Assembly (NCBI RefSeq): GCF_902459465.1
Contig: NC_047071.1
Span: 14,404,385-14,468,384, forward strand
Direction of reading: 5' to 3'
Length of the DNA stretch: 64,000 nucleotides
Source of the DNA: Asterias rubens
Taxonomy: Eukaryota; Echinodermata; Asteroidea; Forcipulatida; Asteriidae
Shown here: piece by piece, positions 37,399-49,300 of the stretch
Position numbering within the stretch: the first letter of the stretch is position 1
How the letters are laid out: the number at the start of each line of letters is the position of its first letter
Notes under the pieces: model-generated
Database searches by the model: none
What the model was told of the DNA's origin: nothing
Seen by the model: the letters and a program-made list of their open reading frames with translations, nothing else
Program-made: the position numbers and the translations under genes

Positions 37399-40300
37399 AT
37401 GTCGTCAAAGGACAGAAATTTCAAGGTTGCTCTTCTGGTAGATGCCCGTAGACGGATCGCACCGACGGAAAAGCCGCTAGATGTGACCAAATTTGCCCAG
37501 GGAGTCCGGTTGTGTGTGCTGAAACTGCTGTCATATTTTGCCCACTGTCGCGACGACGGCGAGCAGGCAATCCAGAACTTGAGATGGGGTCTCAAAATGT
37601 TTCACTCATACGATTATCCTCCGTGTAAGCGTGATTATCTCAAAGAGCTCAACATAAAAAACTTCCAAGACTTCGAGGAGCAACTCGCCGGTGACTTAGA
37701 CGCACTTTCGTCGTCAATTCGTGGGAAACGAGCTCCGAAAACACCGCAAGTTTTGACTGCCACTTCGGTTCGGCAGGCACTTGATGACGTCATTCATGAT
37801 TTCCAATGGGATGGGCCGGATGTTTCCTCTCCAGTGAAAATGGTATCTCCAACGAACTCAAGAACGAGAAGAAAGCCCTCCCACCATCATGGACCAAATG
37901 CAAACAAGCAATTTCACAAAAGTTGTACAAATTTTTCAAAGTGTGTGTTTCTGTTCATGCCTTGCCCAGTGAGTCGTTCGGAGTTGGAGGAATTCTGTGA
38001 TTTTGGACCTGACGACCTGTTGCCAAGCAAATCTGAATTTCTTGAGATGGTCGTTCCAAGCGGGAGGTCATACCGAACATTCCAAGATCAGAATATCGCA
38101 TTGTTTTGGATTGACAGCAGTCCTTGGATGTCAGCCAATTTAAAGGTTGAAATTGAATATAAAATATCAAATGAAAGTTACTTGATGTAATAATATAAAA
38201 TTATATTATAATAAATTAAATCAAATACCACAAATTAAGTTGTTTATTTGATTTCATTTATTATTATATTTATAATAATTGTAATAGTCATATTTCATTA
38301 AGATGTTTTTACTACCACAATCCAAACTAAAGTGGACATTATTTTATTTCATTTGTTAATAATATTACATAGATACGTTTTTTATTTTTAACCATCACAA
38401 TCCAAATTAAAGTGGACTTTAAAATGAGCTTGTTAAGAAATGGATTTACTCAATCAAGAGCACATGTGTGCACAAAATTCCAGACTTTGTCAGGTTTGTG
38501 TTGACATTCAGTTGATGGGTTTTTCCAAACATCTTCTACAGAAACCTTTTGTATTTATCTTTGTATGAAATGGTTTATTGAAATTCTATTATCGAATTAA
38601 ATTGCTGATTTTGGTCAGATTACGTTTAAAATTTCACATTCAAAATTTACTTTGAAAAGGTATTTAAAAAAGCTGAAACAAAAAAACAGATCAAACATTA
38701 ATTATTCGGGCAGTTGTATTAAATATTGTATAAAAACTGCATATTTTTGAAAATGTGAGGATTTGTAAGTTTATGAACTTTTCCTCGGGCCTACTTGCCC
38801 TTGAACCAATGACTCGTCTTTCTTTCTTGATCATCTGAACCACTTTTCTTTCTTACTGATTCAGAGAGACCAAGATGGTCTTTCAGTCATCTCTGCTGCT
38901 CTACAAGATCTTGGAGGTTGTATCATTCCAGTTCATGCCATCATCAACCAAAGCCAGGACCTCGCAACAAGTCTACACTCCGTCTTACCATCATCTTCCC
39001 AAAACCTCACAAGAACTTCCAAAATAAATACACCACCAGAGAAAATCCTTCCAGCTAACGATTACCTATCATCAACATCTAAGAAGATGGGGTCAAGAAA
39101 GAAGCAAGAGGATAAGACGGATGAAGAATCGACTCGGAAGGAGCGAGACAAGGGAGAAAAGATCACCAGTTGTAGTTTTCTTCCGTTTTCATCTATAATG
39201 GACCATTATGTTAAGCCTGTGGAGCCAATAAGTTTTACCCGGCAACCCATCACACGATTAAGACTGTGTGCAAACAAAGGTAGCTTTAAAAAACAACATC
39301 AAACATAGATGTAGATGTTTAAGATTATTTCCACAGACAGTGAACCTTTCTTAATTCTGACTTCAAGACCTTTGAGGTTTTTTGTTCATACATTTGTCCA
39401 GTTTTCCAAGAATAACTGTAAGAAGACTGAAGTTTTCACAGAAGCCTTGTCAGTCTTAATTAGGCAATCCATATAAACATTTACAAGCAGAACTTATGCT
39501 AAATCGCATTTATACTTGCCTGCATTTTGTATTGAGTCACTCCTAAAACTTAGCCATTTTAAGATATGGTGGACACAATACTATTACACTATTACTATCA
39601 AGTTTGTCTGTATACACCCAAACTAAACAGTGCAATCATATAGTGTCCACCATTTGTCAACAAGGCTCATGGAACTTCTGCAAGAACAAGATTGTCTTAG
39701 ACGTAGATGGAAACATGCCACGCCCAATGTAACTGTGAAATCTTTAGATAAATTTAACAATGATAATGAACAATTGTTACTCATTTTGCAGATGGGCAAG
39801 TTACAGATTTATGTCAGTTGGAGTTACACCCACTAACCAGAAGATCTTCAATGACCTCCACACCTTCAAAGCCCACCAAATCAAGCCCAACAAGAACCTC
39901 ATCGACCCAGCTGTCCATCTCAACTCCAAAGTGGAGTCAATCATTCCACATCGATGATTCTACAAAAGCATCAACTTCAAGAGATTGCCAAAACACCAGC
40001 AAGAGTACACAAGAGGACAGAGTGACCATCAGAGCTCAACTGGCCCTGGGTGCTGTGCCGATTAGTCAATACCAACCCACTGCTGTGTATACATGTACTG
40101 GCCTTGCTGTGAGTCCGTCGATTGTAGAAGTGAATGGCACAGTGGAAGGAGAGGTCGAAGGTCAAAGTGTTGTCAGACTTTCAAGTTGGTTCAAGGATGC
40201 TATGGTCGGCCTCAGCCAGCGGAGGAAAGTGTTGGTAAGTTAGGTGGCTTGAGGTTGAACTTTTTCAAAATTATAAATAAATATTTGATTGCATTGAAAC

Positions 40301-43300
40301 TAAAATGGGAAAATGGTGCAGGAAATCAATGTTAGGTTGTTTTGAATAACAAGCATTTTTCTTTTTTTTTTCCTAAACATATTGAATATACTAAGAAGAA
40401 CACAAATTATAAATTTACCTGTACAGGGATGAGATTTTTTGTTCATTGTGAAAATTCCTAAAAAGTAACTTGTGGACCTGGGTTCCCCTTATTGTAAACC
40501 TAGTGAAGCAGGATATGTTAAAATTTTTACAGGCTCTGTGTGTCACCAGATGTACTAAAGTACGGGTTTTGACACTAAGTGAACTATTTCTTTCTCCTTT
40601 TGGTGACTGCTTTGCTTCTTTCAAAAAAAGGCTCAAAGTTTGTGAAAATCGTGTCAAGTGCCTTTTCTGTAACATCAAATTGTATTCTTCTTTTCATTTG
40701 TAGCTGGTAGACATGCCACATCCAGAGACTTGTTTCCCAGTCTCAGCAGTATTAGAGCCCCTCACATCCACCACTGCCTCTCTACGCATCTTGAAAGCAC
40801 TGTCAGTACCTAGACAAGTCTATTCCAGCAACCTTGAGGATGATGATCATGAAGGGCAAAGAAATGAAGCAGAAAATGATGTTATGAAGATGACTGAAAT
40901 CACTAAGGAGTGCATCAAGAAACATCGCAGCGTAAAATGTAAAAAACATCCTAAAGGTAGATTAGCTTTTATCTCATTTTCTGGTGCTCATCAGTTTAAT
41001 CTTGCTTTCAATTCTCCATTAGTTGCCATGCCTCGAAATAACCCACAGCATCCACAGCAATTGCTGTGGTGCCCTGTGCTTTTGCTGTGGTGCCCTTTGC
41101 AAAGTTCCAATAACAATTTCTATTTTCCTCATATAGCGATGAACTCGTTGCTACCCATTTATTCCCTTATTCTTCGCTCATCTGACACAATTGAACATTT
41201 TAGTGAATTCCCTCTAGCTACCGGGCAAGCTTTGTGATCTAGTGGTAAGACATCTGGGCCCAATTTCATAGAGCTGCTTAGCACAAAAATTTGCTTACCA
41301 TGAAATTTCTTCCAGTGGTAAAAACAGGATTACCAACCAAATGTTCATTTGTTGCATATTGTTTTGTTACTGGTATTCAGCTGTTTTTAGCTTATCCTGA
41401 AAATCACGTGGAAATTTGGTTGGTAATCCTGTTTGCATCAAGGCAAAAAATTTCATGCTAAGGAAATTTTTGTGCTTAGCAGCTCTATGAAATTGGGCCC
41501 TGCTCTAAAGTCTGCTCTTCAAATCCCACCCAAGTGATATTCCTGTGGATTTTAATCACAGGAGTCTGGAAAGAACTGAGTATACAGTGTTTAACGCACA
41601 TCGAAGTAGAGGTAAAACACAAATAAAAAAAATCAAGTGGTTGTAAACTAATTTATTTTTATATTTCTACCCAAATATTTCAATACGTAGGCAGCAAGGA
41701 TAGACTCAACACAGTCTCTCCATCACATGTGCCTTGTGAGACGGTCTCATTCCGGCCTCATCTCCTAGAACCATGGTTCTCTTACTCGGCATCAGGTGGA
41801 GCGTCAACCAGGTTGATTGATAAACTACATAGGTGAATATGTTTTTAATGTTGATACTTATTGAAACATACTTAAAGGCACTGGACACTATTGGTAATTA
41901 CTGTAAATAATTATTAGCATAAAAACTTACTTGGTAACGAGCAATGGAGAGCTGTTGATAGTATAAAACATTGTGAGAAATGGCTCCCTCTGAAGTAATG
42001 TAGTTTTCGAGAAAGAAGTAATTTTTCACTAAAAAAATATTTGAATTTGATTTTGAGACCTCAGAATTAGATTTTGCAACTGAAAGCACACAACTTTGTG
42101 TGACAAGGGTGTTTTCTTTCCCATTAATATCTCGCAACTTCGACAACTAATTGAGTTCAAATTTTCACAGGTTTGTTATTTTGTGCATAGTGAGAAGACA
42201 GGTCTTTGACAATGACTTCTGGCTAGAAGTGGTTTATTGATTTTATGAGAAATTACCTCTTTCTCAAAATCTATGCTACTTCAGAGGGAGTCGTTTCCCA
42301 CAATGTTGTATACTATCAACAGCTCTCCAATGCTCGTTACCAAGTCAGTTTTTAGGTCAATATTTGTTTTGAGTAATTACCAAATGTGTACCTTCCCTTT
42401 AAATAACTATGAGGCCGCATCCAAATTGGCGGGCTACAGCTATGGCTATGACTGTTGCTAAAGGTGTTGCTAAGGGCGTCCTGCACTTCAACGCATGATC
42501 ATGTGGCAGTCTAGCTCAGCTGCAGCCATAGACACAACTGCAAGTTCGGACTTTGCCAAAGACTAATTTGTTTTATTGACTAAGCTTAAGACTCAATTTT
42601 CTTCCGCTCAGTATTCCACATTATGACAATCTTTCGGAGCCAACCCGGTCTACTTCAGTCAACCAACTCCTACAAAGCCTTGAAGAAGTATACAGTGGAA
42701 AGCCTGGCACTATCAGCAATCAGAATGCAGCCATGAAGAGTACTGGACAGGCAGAAGTAGAGACAGAAAAACAGGCTAAGCAACCAACTGTTGGTAAGAA
42801 ACCAAAGATTATATTAAACACAGTAAATGGTATTTTGGCAGGTCAATTTTTTTATGGTAAGCAAAGTTGGCTTGTGTTGTACTGATTTGATGCATAACCA
42901 GCTATATAAATTCACTTAGAACTCCGTTAGTATAAACTATTGCTTAGCAAATTGATTTGATTCGGAATAAAGCTCACAGCTATAAACCACTAAGGAAACT
43001 GAGGCTGGGGGAATTTAAATTTTATTATAGGTTAGAATTTGGGATGGTAAGGGTTTAAACAAGCCCTGCCTATTTTTTGTTTTGTTTTTGTGTTTGAAGA
43101 TGCCTGTCCTGCAAGGCAGAGCCCTCGTCTGAAACGCAAGAAGAGTTCGATCAACGTTGGTTTCCGCACTGAGAAAATCATGTCTAATAGTATCCGCATT
43201 CAGACAACGAAGGAACCGAGCCCACAGAAGAAAGGAGAGAAAGAGAACAGGGTACCTGGCAGAGAGAAAACCAAAACATCAAACTTTGGTAAGAATGTAC

Positions 43301-46300
43301 TTAATTTTCTTTTATAAGTCATTTCCTACATTATCATGTCCTCATGAAAGATTTTCCTGACATGGTTGACATTTTGGAAGAATCCAAACATTATTTCTTG
43401 TGTTCCGTTTTTTTTTTCTTCTTCTAGAATGCCCAAAGTTGAATTCCGAGGAAGACGTTATTGATTGTCTCCAAACCAACTATGAAAGAACCCTAAATGA
43501 GGTGGGTCTATACTTAAAAAATGATGAGTAAACACTCCTTGCATTTTCAGGAACATTGGTTATGAATTTAACTCTTTCATGCGCCCTCAGGTTGGTAATG
43601 ATCTCGCAAGTCAAAATTTGCCGTGAAAAGTGGGTTTTTTGAAGGGCATTGCGGCAATCGGTAGGGGCAACGACGGCAATTGCCGTTGAAAAGTATCAGG
43701 GCTGTAGTGCCTGAAAGGTTTTTAAGTCTTTCTGAGATGTGGTTGGTAGCTTAAAAAGTGAGTAAAAATGGTGTTTTGTCGTTTTTTTCTTCTTTTTCTG
43801 ATGTACAATTTATTGGCAACAAGCTCAGAGTCATGTTTTGAGAGACATACCTCGGTTATCAAGAAGTTGTAACATTCTAGGCATGTTTTTATCCATTACT
43901 ATTCTTTATTTAACACAACATTTGTTTTATTCTCAGGCTTCTTGTGGGATGCATTTCGTTCAATTCATGACAAGTATTGTTCTCTCCTACCTGAAAAGTG
44001 AGCACTCCAACTCGACAGAAAGTGACGCAGTGGTGAGTTTTTGTTTCGTTCAAATTTATCCTGAAGTTAAACCAAGATCACGGTTTGTTTGCGTATGATG
44101 GGAATACAAATGCAAATTTAATTTTTGATTTAGAAACTAGAGTCTTGTTAAAAACATTTTTAATTAGAGATCGTCTAAAACCACAAGGCCGGGCGGGCAC
44201 TTCAAGGTGAGGGCTACACTCAACCGATCGACCCAAATCAACTGTGTAGCGGGGCACATTGCTACCTACTCCTGGGGCTGAAAAAGGGTTACCCCACAGT
44301 TCGTCAGGATGTAGGCATGGGTATCATCCACTAGAAGCCTGGCTGGTAGAGCAGAAATGCACTACCTTCCCAACTTTTAACAAAGCAATTGTGGTCAAGT
44401 ACCTTGCTCAATATTTGACTTCTCTCATCTCCCCAGATGAAAGCCAGGGACATCCTGACCAAGACCTTGCTAGTCTCCAGCAAGCAGCTGCGAGAGAAGT
44501 ACCAATCCCTCATCGATGAACCCAGTAAGCTGCTAAGAGTACAGGAGACTGAGCTACAAGTCCTGTTGCGGCTGGAGATGGAGGCTATATCACCTACAGA
44601 GGTCACGCCGGGGAAGCAGACGATTCCTGGGACTGATGATGACGGAGCAGGGAAGGAGGTTGAGGGGAGAGATGGAGTGAACAGCGATGAGGATGAAGGG
44701 CCGATGCTGCCGGAGAATGTTCAAGCCTCGGTAGATGAGGTATGGGACGGATTACATTCACATTGAGATTTATACTTTGTGTAATGGCCTGGAATAACAC
44801 ACAGCCCACGGAGGCCATGGCCTCCATTGCCTTGGTCTTGGCCTTGGTGCCCTTTAAAAGTTTCACATTGCCTTTGGAAGTGCCCTTTGCAAAGTGGCCT
44901 TGCCCTTTCAACATGTTCAAAGATGAAATTCCAGGCCTGTTAAAGAGGAAAGGAAATGTCAAATTTTGATTTTGTGGTTTACTCATTTTTCTGGTAGATA
45001 GAGTCCTCATGTGATAGGGGATAAACTTACATATCTCTAACCTCATGTTAAAATGCTGTAAATTGCCATTGTATTTGATAACCTTCCGGGTTAAAGTTTG
45101 TCAACATCCGATGACATCCTTGTGAGAGAAGTGTACTGACATCTGTCTGTAATAATAATAATAATAATAAGACATTTATAAAGCGCCTAATGCAAAAGCC
45201 TCTAAGCGCTTTAAAGAAACAATAAAATAAACAATTGGAGAAAGATACAAGATACAAATAGGCAAATTACAAAAAGAAGCTTTAAACAAATGAGTTTTCA
45301 ACAAGGACTTAAAACATTGTAAAGTATTAGCTTGGCGAATATGCACACTTATGTTCGTTTTCTTTGACAGTTGGTCCCGTACAGGGTTACATGTATGGTG
45401 TACGAAAGTGCACAGAGTGGGGATTGCTGTATATTGGCATTATTGTTGTTTCTTAAACAATCACAATCATCAGGTTCAATCTTGTGTTTTTGTTCATTTC
45501 CTTCGTCCATGAGGGAGCAATGACAGTTGATATTAAAGCTTTAAATGAGTGAGTCAACCTATTTTCATAACTTCCATGTTTTTCAGATTGTAAGGTTTCT
45601 TCGAACAGTTCCCTTTCTTGCTGATCACAATCGGTTAACTTCCTTCCTTTCTGAGACGCTTGTACAAAAGTAAGTTTCAAGATCTACTAATAGCTTTATT
45701 ATTATTCTATAATATTTGGAAATGCACAAAATGCGGTATGGGCCCCTTGTTTCAATCAAAGAAGATTTTATCTGTGTAGATTTTGAGAGACTCTGGTTGG
45801 GTCGAGATTAGGATTGCACATCTGCATTTATTTTCCTGAACGGTTAAACATAATGATGATTTCCGGTTAACCTTAACCTTAGTTGTTTCATCCGATTCCA
45901 ATTAGACTATAATCTGATCTGTAAAAGAAGAAGCAAATGTCAAGACACTTTCCAGGATCAATCAGGACTAACAATAGAAAACTATATACAAGCCAATGTT
46001 CTGTTTGTTATTTTTTTTTTTTTTTACTTTTTTCATCATTAGCTATGCAGATTCCTTGCCCCACATCTTACGAGCCATCTACGATGACCTGATGCAGCCA
46101 TTGCCATCCATCCTACTCTCTCCGAGCAACGAGACATCAATCTCATCAGTCCAGACCCTCCCGCCTCCATCTTACAAGTCATCTTCATCTCACGGGTCAT
46201 TTGCTGAACCATCTGTCTCTAGCATAAGGTACAGGATGTCAGGGCCCGACTTCAAGGCTCTGCTTACCGCTGAATTCTGCGTTACAGTCACCATTCTCCC

Positions 46301-49300
46301 CTTGCAGGGCAAGCACCCAATTTCTGCGCTAGCTGTGTAAGCGAAGAATGTCTAGTAGTGTGGAGAGCGCAAAAGCCAAATTCCCTGCTAACCTGTGAAA
46401 TACGCTTGACGTAAACGCAGAATTCCATGCTTCCTAAAGCGCTGATTCTTTGCTTACGGTAAGCAGAGCCATGACATTGGGCCCTGATCTTCTTCAGTGT
46501 TATGTCCCCTGAGTGAGTATTCGTGTCAATCTAGACCCACCCTCCTCTTAGCTATGAGGTGGCTTTATCAACCAATCTAGACCCACCCTCCTCTTAGCTA
46601 TGAGGTTGCTTTATCAACCAATCTAGACCCACCCTCCTCTTAGCTATGAGGTGGCTTTATCAACCAATCTAGACCCACCCTCCTCTTAGCTATGAGGTGG
46701 CTTTATCAACCAATCTAGACCCACCCTCCTCTTAGCTATGAGGTGGCTTTATCAACCAATCTAGACCCACCCTCCTCTTAGCTATGAGGTGGCTTTATCA
46801 ACCAATCTAGACCCACCCTCCTCTTAGCTATGAGGTGGCTTTATCAACCAATCTAGACCATCCCAGCTCTATCTTACAAGTTGACTTCATCTCACGGGTT
46901 GTTTGCTTAACCATTTGTCTCGAGCATAAGGTACAAGTTCAGTTGACCACATCTCCCCTTATTCTCTCCTAATATAATGTTTCTACTCCTTTAGTCTAGA
47001 TACAACTAGCCCTGGGCGACTAGTGGAATTTACTACTCGACTAGTTGCACCTCAAATAGTCGCGACTACGACACTAACTTTTAATTCTCAAGATGCATTG
47101 TGGCAATGTTTGCCGCAAAATAGTAAAAATCAAGCCAAAAGGATTGAAGGATTGTGTAACTGATGTCTGATTGTGTTTTGTAAGTAAATCATGTTGTCGT
47201 GACGTGAGCGACACAATTGGTTCACCAAGCAGGTAGTCGCGACTATTTTTGTTGTATTCGTGGCGGCACGATTAATCGAGCAGTTGAACATCGGTAGTTG
47301 CGACTCGACTAATCAATCAATAGTCGCGACTGTGACACTGGTCACACTAGTCGCCCAGGCCTAGGTTCAATTGGCTGAAATTATTGTTAACAATGTTGAG
47401 TTTTTTTCACAGAATTTGGGGAAGTACTGGGTAAACAGTGGTGTACGGGTAAAATCAAATTATATTCTTTATCTGCGATGCAAAACTTATCAAATGATGT
47501 TCTTGTTAACAGAACCAGGTCTGTCGTCCGTCATCCTAGCCTCGCTGACATGGGAACAAAAAGGGTTATCCCGATCCCCTCAAGGAACGCTGCCAAGAAA
47601 AAGGTAGAGCAAAAGGTAAAGGCATTCCATTTTCAAACTCTGTAACAATTATTTGAAATAAAAATGCCATAATAAATTTCAGGTTTATTTTTTAAAACAG
47701 TTATTTTCAAAATAAAAAGACGTTATATTTTATTTATTTTATTTTAGGAGCAGCCAAAACAAAAGGTTGCTGTTGTTAAAGATGGTAAGTTATTCAAATG
47801 TATTTATATTGTACCAGAATTTTTTTTTCCTTTTGAATAAAACAGTATACAGTGCTGAAACACCAGTGTTGTGTGGATATAACACAAATAATATAAGTTA
47901 TCACACAAGTGCAAGTGGAATATGGAAAAATATAGCGCTTCTGCGTCCCATATCCAACGAGGCCGAATGTATTTATATTCAAGCAAACTTGGCGCGTGAC
48001 CATAGAACACACAAAACACAGGTAGTGATATTAGCCGTGCAATGTAGGTTTTTATCACCACTCCATTCTGTGAAATCTGATTGGAGGATTAGCGTGTACT
48101 TGAAGACAATGTCCTTTATACCCAATGGAAATTTAACATCTATTAAATATATACAATTTGTTTGAAAGTTTTTCTTAAGAATACAGTTTTTCAGATGTCC
48201 AGTTTTTGTCTTACTGCCATAGAAACGGAACACTGTAAACAGTTTTGCATGCTAGGAAGTTTTGTATACTTTCACAATAACACATTTTATGCATGTCTGT
48301 CCTGACAGATGAGGCCTCCAATGCCAAGACTGTACGCCGCAATCTCTTCATGGGAGGGGCTAAGCAAAGCCCCAAAAAGGGAAGCAGTAAACTCCCAAGA
48401 CGACAGAGTGTGGCCGTCATGCAGAACATCCATAACACAAGGTAGGAGGTCTTCAAGAATCTTGGAATTTTAGTTAAGCCAAAAAAAACAAAATTTAATT
48501 TTGGGTTGACGGGGAAAAATTGACTAGAATGGGACTTGAACCTTTTACCTCCAGATAACATACCAGCTCTTTAGGCCAAATAAAGAAAAGGACCAGTTGA
48601 TCGTCCCCGCCTGCATCCTTTTTTGGGGCCGTTTTTTTTTTATTTATCTTTTTTTTTTTAAATCCATCTTTTCAAGAGGACAGGCCTAGGAGCTTTTACC
48701 GAATCTAACGTGATGCTCTTGAACCCTCCATTTCATAAAACAATATTAGTGAATGCCTACCAGCAAATCTTTTTAGTGCTATCCGACCCTGTTAGTGTTA
48801 GTGTTAACACAGGTCCTCATGCAACTAATAGGTATACATTAAGTTTGCGGATGATTCAAACTGAAGAATTGGTGGCCTCCTTGATTTGAAATACTAGGCG
48901 GCCATCTTGAAAAAAAAAAGTAAATAGTAAGGCCCTCATCCTCCTCTTTTCTGAAAAATCCGGACAATCAACTGGTATTTTTTTTTATTTGGCCTTACCA
49001 GCTGAGCAATCTATCCCTATGTTTGCGGTCTCCCTATTTGCCAGTCAGAAGCCAGGGATCCCATCCAAAATCGATTATTGTTATTTACAATTCAACCTGG
49101 GAAGTGGCAGCAGAGGGATTATTTTATGATTTGAGAGACAATCACAATTTGAAAAATTAGGGAGGTTTTTGAGAACACCATGTAGATAAATCTCTTTTTG
49201 AGTAGTGCTGGTTCTGAAAAGAACCAAACTTCTCTTAGTTAGACGTCCACCATGCAAAAAGAGTTGTTAACCACCGGTTCTTTTCAGAACTAACATTACT

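Noticed and set aside
46240-46340. Continuation of TICRR exon 12 beyond 46228
   Set aside because: The sequence after the GTACAG donor is a family E hairpin, and the next TICRR exon joins in phase only from 46228.
47767-48165. 132-codon plus-strand frame after TICRR exon 14
   Set aside because: The exon ends at 47784 with a GTAAGT donor, and the frame beyond is intronic with no similarity to Treslin.
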